From: JAFMPW01 sp040830565
Lineage (GTDB): Bacteria > Bacteroidota > Bacteroidia > Flavobacteriales > Flavobacteriaceae
NCBI GenBank assembly: GCA_040830565.1
Contig: JBFOMC010000219.1
Coordinates: 1-11,692, forward strand
Direction of reading: 5' to 3'
DNA length: 11,692 nt
A program made the position numbers and the translations under genes. This document shows positions 1 to 8,342 of this stretch, in pieces. Within the stretch, counting starts at the first letter, position 1. Each line of letters starts with the position of its first letter. Below the pieces are notes generated by a model that saw nothing but the letters and a program-made list of their open reading frames with translations, made no database searches and had not been told where the DNA came from.

Positions 1-115
1 TATCTATAATAAGGATCTGGGCACCCAGATCTCCTAGTTTTTTGGAAAGGAAAATGCCCGAAAAGCCCCCGCCTATAATGACAATTCGAGGTTTTTGGGT
101 CTTGGGTAAATTCAT
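1..115 (-). CDS. ndh: Type II NADH dehydrogenase (NDH-2), N-terminal fragment cut by window edge
   Basis: Only the first 38 codons lie in the window. They read MNLPKTQKPRIVIIGGGFSG and continue to ..LGAQILIID. This is a beta-alpha-beta FAD-binding Rossmann start: the hydrophobic strand IVII, the GGGFSG loop (GxGxxG type) at residues 15-20, a helix, then the second strand ILIID ending in the acidic residue that contacts the FAD ribose. The short lead followed by PRIVIIGGGF closely resembles flavobacterial NDH-2 proteins, which are membrane-associated flavoproteins passing electrons from NADH to menaquinone. The start is fixed by an in-frame TAA two codons upstream of the ATG. No Shine-Dalgarno is visible. 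The gene lies 98 nt beyond the DUF5107 gene on the same strand and is probably functionally unrelated. Another FAD/NAD-dependent pyridine-nucleotide oxidoreductase is possible, since the rest of the protein is outside the window. Confidence 0.75.
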   Translation of the reverse strand, partial: MNLPKTQKPRIVIIGGGFSGIFLSKKLGDLGAQILIID

Positions 116-129
116 TAATTATTTTAATA

Positions 130-137
130 CAAAATTA
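130..137 (-). promoter_or_regulatory. Candidate -7 box upstream of the NADH dehydrogenase gene
   Basis: On the minus strand this reads TAATTTTG, an exact match to the Bacteroidota sigma-A -7 consensus TAnnTTTG, 14 nt upstream of the ATG at 115. No convincing TTTG/TTG -33 box is present at the expected spacing. In AT-rich sequence an 8-mer with two free positions occurs by chance fairly often. I see no terminator hairpin in the rest of the 116-213 gap, so read-through from the DUF5107 gene is an alternative source of transcript. Confidence 0.35.
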
Positions 138-213
138 ATGAATCTGCCAGGGATAACCGCCTATTTTAGGAAAGTATAACAGAAGAACTTCAAAGTGTGG
201 TCACCTATTTTTA

Positions 214-3200
214 TCAATGTGAACTCTCCTGCATTATACGCCATAATTCTTCGGGTAGATCTAGCTTAGTTTGAAGCTCCTGGTCATCCTCTTTTTGCCT
301 ATCAAACAAGACCAAAACAGCCTTACTCATTAGATCCTTGTCTGAATTCAAAGTGAGGCTTTCTTTCAAAATTTGGAGTTCACTACCTTTTGCCAACTTC
401 TTTAAGGCTAGCAAACCAAACAGATCGTTAGGAGAGTAGGTATCTTTATGCTTAAGACTATAATCTGCTACTTGCTTTAGCATTTGATTCGCTAAATTTC
501 CCTGCCCTGTTTTTTCATAAGCAATGCCGAGGAGATAGTCCTGTAAACGACTATCCACATCATAAGGTTGGCCTACTCCTAAATTTTCGGGCCATTCCTT
601 AGATGCCTCCAGCAGTTTTACCGCCTCATTATAGTTGCCCTTCGACATTTTTTCATGAGCTAAAAATATGTGGGCATGATCATAGATCTGTTTGCTTTCA
701 GAGGCGTGCTCAAAAGGCAATATGTTGATCTTCCTCAGAACATCTATACACTCCGCATAGTTATCGACCTGTAAGGCGGCTTTGGCATGGCTCAACCCAA
801 TATTGTAGTTGTCACCAAATTTTTTATATGCCTTTTTACTGAGTTGATATGCTGCATCAGCTCGTGCGCTACTCAAATTAAACTGAATATATTCTTCCCA
901 TAATTTCCAATCCTTATTATTTAAATCGAGTGCCTTTTGATAATCTTTTTGTCTTGTATCATACGACTCCTTATCGAGGTACTTTGCTCTAAACCGGTAA
1001 AAAACCTCAGAGTCTGGTTCCACTCCCAGCGCGAGCAGGGCCTTTTCTCCTTCGGACCTTAATCCTACGGCCAATTTGTTCAATGCGGCATAATATTTTG
1101 TTTTCCAGTTGGGCCGCTCTTCTTGTGCCCATTGTAGTGCCTTGAGCGTTTCCCTCCTGTAAGGAAGCACAAAATTGATAGGGGTATCTTCAATCTCTGA
1201 CAGCAGTGCCTGGCTGGCCTCTACTTCTTTATTTTTTAGTAAAAATGCACGCCATAATTTGAGCTTGGTAGCTCCGGGAAAGCGTTCTAAGAGACGTAAC
1301 ATATCCTCTTCCCTCCCGAGCTTATAGTAAAACAAGGCCGCCTCCAAAGCTGTTTCTGAAGAGAATTCGTTGTTAATCCCGGCAAACCCGGTATTACCTG
1401 AATTCAAGTAAGACTCCGCCAGCACAATATGATTTAAAGGATCTAGAGTTTGTATTTTACTCTTGAGAGCTCTGAAACCACTTTGATCATCATTGATTCT
1501 ACTCAATATCAACAAAAGTTGATGAGCATTACCGTTGTACCCATTATATATCAAAGCCTTTTTAGCGTAGCTTTCTGCAGCCTTATAATCTTTCATTTGG
1601 GTGTAGATTTCGGCCATTTGGGCATAAGCGGCTGATCTGTATTTCATATCTCTGGCTGCCCATCCCAGCGATTCCAGGGCATTGATATGATCTTTCATGG
1701 CTGCGTAGCTTATCCCTGCCAAATAGTTGGCTTCAACGTCGTAGGTATCCATTTTAAGCGCATTATTTGAATAAGCAACCGCCTTTTGATAATTAGTGCG
1801 CCTATATTCCAATTCGGCCAACTTTGTCCAGGCCTGCTGATTTGAAGGATCTAGCTTTGCCAGTTTTGCCAAGGCTTCGTAAGCCTTGTCATATTCTCTA
1901 TATTTCATGGCCTCCCAACCCTCATTAAACAATTGTTGAGTCTCAGAAACTTCTAAAGCCGGATTTTGATGAAAGGGCCTTTTGATCAGTGTTTTTTCAG
2001 GAATATTGCTATAGTACAAATTACCGTTCCCTAAATTCACTTCGAGCGTATCTGCAGAACTAGCTCTAATTTCTTTAGAATATACTTCCATGGGCTTTAA
2101 GTTCAAGGCTTCAGAAAATACCTCAGTCCCATTCACCCTTATCATTAGGTCCTGAGCAATGTTTTGTAAGGCATTAAACCCGACAATTGCCTTATTCCCA
2201 TCGTATTCAACGTTTAGTACGCCGTACTCATTTGCTGCTTCCATACCTCCAATAGCTTTGATAGGAAACCATAGCTCGCGCCAGCGATCCATGACATAAG
2301 GCCCAAAATTGGCTTGAGAGATAGGATTTACAGCTCCCGGGAAATACTGATTAAACAACCTGCCAGCCTGAAACTCTATATACTGACCATCGGTATCTGT
2401 GAGCAAATCTTCCCAAATTCCTCCGGATCTTGACAGAGCCCAAAGCCATAGCTTTTGCCCCGGCATCTCCTCATAGGGCGACCAATGTCCAAAGCCAAAA
2501 TTTCTATTGTGGTAGTATCCTCCAAAAAAATCTTTGTAATCACCAACAATATGGTAAGATTTTGAGGGCCCGAAGTTGTTGTTCTTATAAAAAGCCAGAT
2601 TGCGATTTTTGCTATCTACCGGCCAGGGCAGGGCATCGCCGTTGTGTTTTAAATACTCGTCGCCCGGGATGAAAAATTCCAGATCCTCTGTGGCCACTGC
2701 TGCCGCAGTCATCCAGTTGTAGTAAGCCTGGTTTACCGGAGTTGGGTTATACCAGGAGGCATTTGTTTCAAAAAAGGCCTTGTCCTTTTCAATTTTTATC
2801 TCTACCTGCCATAAGGTTCTGGAGGGCAGATCAAGATTCCCAACGATACAGCTTACACTACCATCGGCATTTTCTCTGGTGGTATAATCTACAGGGGTGG
2901 CGGTTGAAGGATGATGCCCAATAATACCAAAATTAAATTCTATGCCCCCCGAAGTCCACGGACCTCTCATGGCTATATTCCTAAATTTTACCACTTCGTT
3001 TTTATAGAGAAACTCTTCTCCAGTCGACTTTTCAATGGCCCCCCATACTTTTCCTCCTATTTCTGGCAAGACAAACACTTTTATGAAGTCGTTCTCCAGG
3101 GTCACCACTGTCCACTCCTTTTTTTCAGACTCATGGCGATAACTCTCAAATTTGTAATAAGGGTATATTTTGGGATTATCTTTTAATATCGGAACAGGAT

Positions 3201-3327
3201 TAGGATCCTCAAAGGAGTAGGTATTCAAAGAAAGTTTTTCTTCTGAAATCTTTGCAGATTGAGCCCATACGCCAATCCCGTTAAAAATTATTAGTAGGAA
3301 AACATAGATGGTTGCCCTGGTTCTCAT
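214..3327 (-). CDS. Secreted DUF5107 domain protein with C-terminal TPR array (1037 aa)
   Basis: The protein starts with a Sec signal peptide (MRTRATIYVFLLIIFNGIGVWA, probable cleavage before Q23). It has no lipobox cysteine, so it is probably periplasmic. Residues ~55-360 match the DUF5107 family as I recall it: a beta-rich, aromatic-rich domain containing the hallmark stretch RGPWTSGGIEFNFG, plus GGYYHNRNFGFGHW and YIEFQAGRLFNQ. The family is generally placed near galactose-mutarotase-like folds, which suggests sugar binding or processing. A beta-sandwich-like linker (~370-455) follows, then many TPR-like helical pairs from ~465 to the end (clear units at ~466-498, 500-533, 534-567 and 568-601, more divergent later). 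The start ATG lies 6 nt after the stop of the preceding gene, so the two are co-transcribed and perhaps translationally coupled. The gene ends with tandem stops TGA TAA. The biochemical activity is not known to me. A scaffold or sugar-binding role is as plausible as catalysis. Confidence 0.88.
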   Translation of the reverse strand: MRTRATIYVFLLIIFNGIGVWAQSAKISEEKLSLNTYSFEDPNPVPILKDNPKIYPYYKFESYRHESEKKEWTVVTLENDFIKVFVLPEIGGKVWGAIEKSTGEEFLYKNEVVKFRNIAMRGPWTSGGIEFNFGIIGHHPSTATPVDYTTRENADGSVSCIVGNLDLPSRTLWQVEIKIEKDKAFFETNASWYNPTPVNQAYYNWMTAAAVATEDLEFFIPGDEYLKHNGDALPWPVDSKNRNLAFYKNNNFGPSKSYHIVGDYKDFFGGYYHNRNFGFGHWSPYEEMPGQKLWLWALSRSGGIWEDLLTDTDGQYIEFQAGRLFNQYFPGAVNPISQANFGPYVMDRWRELWFPIKAIGGMEAANEYGVLNVEYDGNKAIVGFNALQNIAQDLMIRVNGTEVFSEALNLKPMEVYSKEIRASSADTLEVNLGNGNLYYSNIPEKTLIKRPFHQNPALEVSETQQLFNEGWEAMKYREYDKAYEALAKLAKLDPSNQQAWTKLAELEYRRTNYQKAVAYSNNALKMDTYDVEANYLAGISYAAMKDHINALESLGWAARDMKYRSAAYAQMAEIYTQMKDYKAAESYAKKALIYNGYNGNAHQLLLILSRINDDQSGFRALKSKIQTLDPLNHIVLAESYLNSGNTGFAGINNEFSSETALEAALFYYKLGREEDMLRLLERFPGATKLKLWRAFLLKNKEVEASQALLSEIEDTPINFVLPYRRETLKALQWAQEERPNWKTKYYAALNKLAVGLRSEGEKALLALGVEPDSEVFYRFRAKYLDKESYDTRQKDYQKALDLNNKDWKLWEEYIQFNLSSARADAAYQLSKKAYKKFGDNYNIGLSHAKAALQVDNYAECIDVLRKINILPFEHASESKQIYDHAHIFLAHEKMSKGNYNEAVKLLEASKEWPENLGVGQPYDVDSRLQDYLLGIAYEKTGQGNLANQMLKQVADYSLKHKDTYSPNDLFGLLALKKLAKGSELQILKESLTLNSDKDLMSKAVLVLFDRQKEDDQELQTKLDLPEELWRIMQESSH

Positions 3328-3333
3328 TTTATT

Positions 3334-6300
3334 CTAATTAGAGTTTATTTGATAGACTTGTAAAGCCGCATTGTTCTGAGTAAAAAGAAGATGTTCTGTA
3401 CCATCACCTAAAGAAACCGGCGCAATATCTCTTACTTCGCCGTTGAGTTGTAGTCCACTGTCCGCGTTATTCACGACATTAAATTTCCCATTGCCTTCTC
3501 CTAGCAGGAGTATCCCCTTAGAGGCATCATATCTTCCGTATTTTACCCGGGTACCAAAAAAGTTTCCGGCTGCCAGGACATCCGCATTGCCATCCGAATT
3601 AAAATCGCGAACGAGCATACCGTACAATGGTGCAAACTGCGCCTCTTCGGGTAAGGAGCTAATCTTGAATTTTCCATTGCCCAAATTCTCCATATAACTG
3701 CTCCCTAGCATAGACGCCTCTAACTTGCGAGCGTCGGCCAATTGTTCTTCCCCGAAAATGTCCGTGATCTTTTGGCCGGCGTAGTCTGAGTAGTTCACGT
3801 ATCTCGATTTAAGACCGCTTAACTGCCCTACCAAATCGTCCTTCGAAAAAACTGGAAAACTCTCTCCCATAACATAGGAGCACAAAATAGGATCCTGAGA
3901 TCCGTTACCATCAAAATCTTTTACATACAAGCTTAGAGGTTCTTTTGGCGATGCCTTTAATTGGGAATTATGTCCAAAATTTCCCAGTACATAGTCCAGA
4001 TCCCCATCATTATCAAAATCCCCTGAAGCCAAAGCGTTCCACCACCCATAAGAATTTGAAATGCCAGAATCTTCCGTTATTTCCAAAAGCTTAGTCCCAA
4101 TATTCCTGAAGAGCTTTATATTCATCCATTCCCCGGCAAGGATCAAATCTAATTGATCGTCTCCGTCAAAATCTGTCCAAAGCGCATCAGTTACCATTCC
4201 CGGATTAAGAAGTTCAGCATTATAGTCAGCGGTGGCATCTGTGAATTTCCCATTTCCATCGTTCTCCAAGACATAACTTCGTGGGGCATTTGGATAAAGA
4301 CCCGGTTCTAGCCTCCCTCCCACAAATAGATCTGTATCTCCATCTTTATCAAAATCCCCGGCGGTAACACAAGAACCGCTTGTTTTCATTTCGGGAAGTA
4401 CCCCAGGTGTCTTCCTGAAAATTCCATTACCGGTGTTGGTATACAATCGGTCTTGTAGTTCCTCATCCTTCGGATTAAAATCTGCTCCGCCGCTAACTAC
4501 ATACAGATCATAATCTCCATCGCCATCAGCGTCAAAAAAAACTGCATCCAAGTCCTCCGAAGCGGCATCAGCCAAGAGTACTTCCTGGTTGCTTTCAATG
4601 AACCTTCCCTTTTTAGATTGCATAAATATGGCTCCCGGACTTCCCTTAGCACCTCCTACAAAAACATCTTCAAGACCATCTTTGTTAACATCTGCAACAG
4701 CAAGTTTTGGACCCTGAGTAGACAATAGATGCGGCAACAATTGTTCTCTCTTAAAATCGATAAAATTGTTCTCAAGGTGAACAAATGTCAGTAGGCTATC
4801 TCCACTGATATCTGTAAAATAAGCCTGCCTTGGTTTAGGGCCAACTATAATATCTTCTCGTGCCTGTTTTTGTTCAATAATCAGGGTTTGATCTGCAGCT
4901 ACCCCTTTTAGTATCTGCAATCTACCATCGGGCCATTTTACCTTTACGATTTCTATCTCTGTTTGAGCTCCAAGTCCAAACACCAGGGGATAGCTCATGG
5001 ATGACTGATAGCCCCTCGAGGGCATTAGCTCCTGGATCATTTCTTGACCTTCAATAACAACTTCCACTCTAGCACCAATACCGTAAGTGTTCTCATTATC
5101 ACCTCTGAGTTTGATTTTTAAAAAGTGATTTTGAGTGAGCAAGTCCGTATTGTTTCGATAGACAAAGGGCTCCTGTTCGATATTGTTGACTACGAGGTCC
5201 ATATCTCCGTCATTATCTAAATCTGCATAAGCAGCACCATTAGAAAGCGATTTCTGATTTAATCCCCAGAGGTCATTTACCTTATCAAAAGACAGACTTC
5301 CCGTATTCCTGTAGGTGTAATTTTCCACAACGGTAGAGGGCATTTTTTCTAGTAGCTGCATGATGGCAGTCCGATTACCAGTCTTGTTTTCATTTAATTT
5401 CTCCTGTACTGCGTAGTTCATGAAATCCATATTGGTATAGTCTCTTTTATATCCGTTGGTGATAAAAAGATCCTTATACCCATCATTATCGAGATCGGTA
5501 AAAAGAGAGGCCCAGCTCCAATCTGTATTAGATACTCCCGCCAACTGCCCTATTTCGGAAAACGAGCTACCCTTATTGTTCAACTGCAGCATGTTGCGCA
5601 TACTTTGGTTGTAAAAACCAGATTTTACCAGAAGACTGTATTTGTCATAGTTGTCTGGTCCTGAGACCATTTTCTGGCGATAGTTGTCCTCGGGTAGCAT
5701 GTCCAGGGTCATGATGTCTGTATAACCATCATTATTAAAATCGGCGATATCAGATCCCATAGAAAACAGGGAGGTGTGCCCAATAAAGGCTTCCAAACTT
5801 TCTGTAAAGGTGCCGTCTTGATTGTTGATATAGAGATAATCTTGTTCGTTATAATCGTTGGAGACATAAATATCTGGCCAGGTATCGTTGTTTAAATCAG
5901 AAATAGCAATGCCAAGTCCAAAGCCCAGAACATTAGATATTAGTCCGGCAGCATCACTGACGTCAGTAAACTTGCCATCATTGTTCTGGTAGAGCTTATC
6001 CGAATAAGCCGAATTTTTTCTATTTTTCAGTTGGGGCGTAATCTGGCCGAAGCCGGCATATTCCTGAGTGGAATGATTCAAAACATACAGATCTAAATCC
6101 CCGTCCTTATCATAATCAAAGAAAGCTCCCTGGGTAGAATACCCTGAGTCTGCAACCCCGTATTCGGCACCTTTCTCAGTAAAAGTGAGGTCTCCATTAT
6201 TGATGAACAAGAGATTCTTTCTTTTTTGAGGATCTTTTGCAGCCGACCTGCAGACGTAGATATCAAGAAGGCCATCTGCGTTTACATCGGCCATGGTAGT

Positions 6301-6651
6301 GCCCGTATTCCATAAACCGTCTGCAAATACTCCTGCCTTTTCGGCTATTTCCTCAAACTCCCAATTCCCCTGATTGATATAGAGCCGACTCCCCACCATG
6401 TTACCGGTAAAATAGATGTCTACCAAACCGTCATTATTGAGATCTCCCACCGAAACTCCACCACCATTATAGAGATACCCGTATTCCAAAACATTGAACT
6501 GCTCAGTTTCTTTAAGTAAGTTCTTGAAACCTATCCCGGTATCGTCCGGATCCGTTAAGGTAAAGAGTTTCTTTTCTTGTTCTTTGGTACAAGAAATTAG
6601 GTTACATAGCACTGCAACCGTAAGTACTATTACAGACGTTTTGTTCATCAT
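3334..6651 (-). CDS. Giant outer-membrane lipoprotein: VCBS/FG-GAP repeats - ASPIC/UnbV - VCBS/FG-GAP repeats (CRTAC1-like)
   Basis: I start at the ATG ATG AAC at 6651, giving 1105 aa; the upstream TTG at 6660 is in frame but would put extra residues before the signal peptide. From there MMNKTSVIVLTVAVLCNLISC is a lipoprotein signal with lipobox LISC (Cys21). Positions below count from that ATG. Residues ~45-500 hold seven calcium motifs of the form DxNxDGxxD, including DLNNDGLVD, DVNADGLLD, DYDKDGDLD and DLDNDGDMD. Residues ~508-590 are an ASPIC/UnbV domain (from NHFLKIKLRGDNENTYGIGA through KVKWPDGR to TLIIEQ). Residues ~650-1090 hold seven more motifs, including DVNKDGLED, DADGDGDYD, DFDNDGDLD and DFNSDGNAD. 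This suggests two seven-bladed, integrin-like beta-propellers flanking ASPIC. Members of this family are often found beside SusCD in Bacteroidota. The role is probably ligand or glycan binding; no catalytic signature is seen. The gene is separated from susD by a hairpin and runs directly into the DUF5107 gene. Confidence 0.9.
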   Translation of the reverse strand: MMNKTSVIVLTVAVLCNLISCTKEQEKKLFTLTDPDDTGIGFKNLLKETEQFNVLEYGYLYNGGGVSVGDLNNDGLVDIYFTGNMVGSRLYINQGNWEFEEIAEKAGVFADGLWNTGTTMADVNADGLLDIYVCRSAAKDPQKRKNLLFINNGDLTFTEKGAEYGVADSGYSTQGAFFDYDKDGDLDLYVLNHSTQEYAGFGQITPQLKNRKNSAYSDKLYQNNDGKFTDVSDAAGLISNVLGFGLGIAISDLNNDTWPDIYVSNDYNEQDYLYINNQDGTFTESLEAFIGHTSLFSMGSDIADFNNDGYTDIMTLDMLPEDNYRQKMVSGPDNYDKYSLLVKSGFYNQSMRNMLQLNNKGSSFSEIGQLAGVSNTDWSWASLFTDLDNDGYKDLFITNGYKRDYTNMDFMNYAVQEKLNENKTGNRTAIMQLLEKMPSTVVENYTYRNTGSLSFDKVNDLWGLNQKSLSNGAAYADLDNDGDMDLVVNNIEQEPFVYRNNTDLLTQNHFLKIKLRGDNENTYGIGARVEVVIEGQEMIQELMPSRGYQSSMSYPLVFGLGAQTEIEIVKVKWPDGRLQILKGVAADQTLIIEQKQAREDIIVGPKPRQAYFTDISGDSLLTFVHLENNFIDFKREQLLPHLLSTQGPKLAVADVNKDGLEDVFVGGAKGSPGAIFMQSKKGRFIESNQEVLLADAASEDLDAVFFDADGDGDYDLYVVSGGADFNPKDEELQDRLYTNTGNGIFRKTPGVLPEMKTSGSCVTAGDFDKDGDTDLFVGGRLEPGLYPNAPRSYVLENDGNGKFTDATADYNAELLNPGMVTDALWTDFDGDDQLDLILAGEWMNIKLFRNIGTKLLEITEDSGISNSYGWWNALASGDFDNDGDLDYVLGNFGHNSQLKASPKEPLSLYVKDFDGNGSQDPILCSYVMGESFPVFSKDDLVGQLSGLKSRYVNYSDYAGQKITDIFGEEQLADARKLEASMLGSSYMENLGNGKFKISSLPEEAQFAPLYGMLVRDFNSDGNADVLAAGNFFGTRVKYGRYDASKGILLLGEGNGKFNVVNNADSGLQLNGEVRDIAPVSLGDGTEHLLFTQNNAALQVYQINSN

Positions 6652-6692
6652 TAAGCCCAATTTAACTGGCTGGCGAAGGAATTGAAGGAAAC

Positions 6693-6725
6693 AAAAAATA
6701 CCAATAAAAATTATTGGTATTTTTT
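6693..6725. terminator. Bidirectional intrinsic terminator-like hairpin between susD and the VCBS/ASPIC gene
   Basis: A perfect 15-bp inverted repeat: left arm AAAAAATACCAATAA (6693-6707), loop AAA (6708-6710), right arm 6711-6725 ending in six T. Because the arms end in A6 and T6, the structure has a U-tract in either direction of transcription. It starts 21 nt downstream of the susD stop, the normal place for a Rho-independent terminator. The stem is AT-rich with only two G-C pairs, so termination is likely partial. No convincing TAnnTTTG box is present between the hairpin and the next ATG (6651); the closest has one base too many and overlaps the hairpin's T-run. Downstream genes therefore probably depend on read-through. 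A protein-binding palindrome is the alternative. Confidence 0.7.
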
Positions 6726-6746
6726 GCTATTCAAATTAAGGGGAAC

Positions 6747-8315
6747 CTATTTTTTATCCCACCAAACTTTGGTGTTGTTTTTATCACCTCCAGACATCTC
6801 CGGCAAGGCGATTGCCGCTTGCACAGCTTCACCGTTGGTGTCAAATTCACTGGTCACATAAACCATTCTCCTCATGATCTCATTTACTCCAACGTCTGGG
6901 TTTTGAGATTCTATTCTGGCATATTGCTTAGGATATCCCGTTCTTCTAAGTTCTGCCCATGCTTCCCAACCGTTTGGATAGATAGCCAGCCACTTTTGAG
7001 TGATAATCTGCTCTAATTGGGTTTCAGCATCGGCACCAAAGGCAACCGGAATATCGGTAACCGGACCTGATCCAGCCTCAAACTCAACAGGAACAGCCGT
7101 ACTGGCAATATAAGCATCAATAGCGGCTCCGTCTGCAGCTGTTTTTTGGGTCATTGAAGCTCTTATCCCATCCTCATAAAGACTTTGAGCGGTTCCACCC
7201 ATATTCCAACCCTCCAGTGCACCTTCAGCTCTAAGGAAGAACATCTCGGCCGCGTTCATAAGTTCAATAGGTGGATTGGAACCTCCTCGCGCTACATCAA
7301 TAAATTTGGTAGCAACGTCTGAATGTCCCGCATTCTTGCTGGTCTCTAAGGCCACTCTTGTTTGACCATTTTGTAAGCCTTCATAATCACTACCATCAGC
7401 GTCCGAATCTCCGTCAAGAGCGGGTGCAAAGTACTCCGGCATACGTGGATCTCCATACCCTTCGAGGATACTTTCCATAGTAGCGCTCATTCTAAATTCA
7501 CCCCAATCTGTAATGGTCTCTAGCGGGTTTCTGTTTATGTCGTCCGTTTCAACAAAGGCATTGTCGGCATTGTCTTCTATCACTCCTGCCGCAACTGCTT
7601 TCTCCGCTTCAGCTTGTGCCTTGCCTGGATCTACATATTTTATTCTTAAAGCCAAACGAAGTCTTAAACTATTTGCAAATCTTAACCACTTTGCAGCGTC
7701 TCCACCGTACATTCTGTCACTTCCTGCATAAGAAGATCCGCCTGTGTTTGCATTTAATTTTGCAACAGCATCGTCGAGGGTAGTAAAGAAATCTGCGTAC
7801 ATAGACTCCTGAGAATCATAAGGAACACTTAATTCCCCATTACCAAATGCCGAATAAGGAACAGGGCCCCAGTAATCTGTAATTCTATGATAGGCATGTA
7901 CCCGTAAGATCTTTGCCATTGCGTTTCCTACATCGTTCCCATTAGCTTCCGAAAGATCTTCAACTAACTTTATTTGGGGTGCTGCCTGTCCGTAGAAGGA
8001 ACCCCAGGCTAAGTCTGCCCATCGTCCTACCTGGACATAACGGTCAGAATCAAATCCTGCTGCTGTCGTAGCAAAATATTGTGCCCATATATCGGAGAAT
8101 AAATTTTGTGAAATCTGGAATCTCCAGTGCAGGCCATTCACCGAGACGTATTGGGCTTGAGCAAATGCCTGACCCTGCAATACCTGGCTTTCTTCTAATG
8201 CCCCAATATCGAGGGCCAGTGGATCTGTGTTCAGATCCTCAAATCCTTCTGTACATCCAAATAGCAATGCTCCTAGAGCTATACTGAATGCAATTTTTGT
8301 TAATACTTTTTTCAT
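6747..8315 (-). CDS. SusD-like_2 / RagB family outer-membrane nutrient-binding lipoprotein (522 aa)
   Basis: This is the substrate-capturing lid that works with the SusC transporter encoded just upstream. The N-terminus MKKVLTKIAFSIALGALLFGC is a lipoprotein signal with lipobox LFGC (Cys21), followed by TEGFEDLNTDPLALD, the usual start of mature SusD-like proteins. Features typical of the SusD-like_2 branch include NLFSDIWAQYFATT (~71-84), the TPR-like helical core with KWLRFANSLRLRLALRIKY (~209-227), AAEMFFLRAEGALEGW (~352-367) and QIITQKWLAIYPNGWEAWAELRRTGYP near the end, closing with KVWWDKK. Length is normal for the family. An acidic loop around residues 298-312 (DGDSDADGSDYEG) could hold a calcium ion. 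The ATG lies 27 nt after the susC stop, so the two genes form one transcription unit. The substrate cannot be read from the sequence. Confidence 0.95.
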   Translation of the reverse strand: MKKVLTKIAFSIALGALLFGCTEGFEDLNTDPLALDIGALEESQVLQGQAFAQAQYVSVNGLHWRFQISQNLFSDIWAQYFATTAAGFDSDRYVQVGRWADLAWGSFYGQAAPQIKLVEDLSEANGNDVGNAMAKILRVHAYHRITDYWGPVPYSAFGNGELSVPYDSQESMYADFFTTLDDAVAKLNANTGGSSYAGSDRMYGGDAAKWLRFANSLRLRLALRIKYVDPGKAQAEAEKAVAAGVIEDNADNAFVETDDINRNPLETITDWGEFRMSATMESILEGYGDPRMPEYFAPALDGDSDADGSDYEGLQNGQTRVALETSKNAGHSDVATKFIDVARGGSNPPIELMNAAEMFFLRAEGALEGWNMGGTAQSLYEDGIRASMTQKTAADGAAIDAYIASTAVPVEFEAGSGPVTDIPVAFGADAETQLEQIITQKWLAIYPNGWEAWAELRRTGYPKQYARIESQNPDVGVNEIMRRMVYVTSEFDTNGEAVQAAIALPEMSGGDKNNTKVWWDKK

Positions 8316-8342
8316 GTTTTTTTCTTTAAAGTTACAATTTTT

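Noticed and set aside
14..31. Inverted repeat GATCTGGG-CA-CCCAGATC at the left edge
   Set aside because: It falls inside the coding sequence of the NADH dehydrogenase start (codons for GDLGAQIL), where the reading frame is well supported. A 2-nt loop is also too tight for a simple hairpin, so it is probably coincidental.
116..213. Terminator after the DUF5107 gene
   Set aside because: The only inverted repeat seen (GAAGTTCTTC) allows a 3-bp stem and has no T-tract. Nothing supports an intrinsic terminator here.
3370..6450. The repeated aspartate-rich coding segments as a DNA tandem repeat or CRISPR-like array
   Set aside because: Spacing is irregular and similarity is at protein level only. 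These are FG-GAP/VCBS calcium loops in one long open frame.
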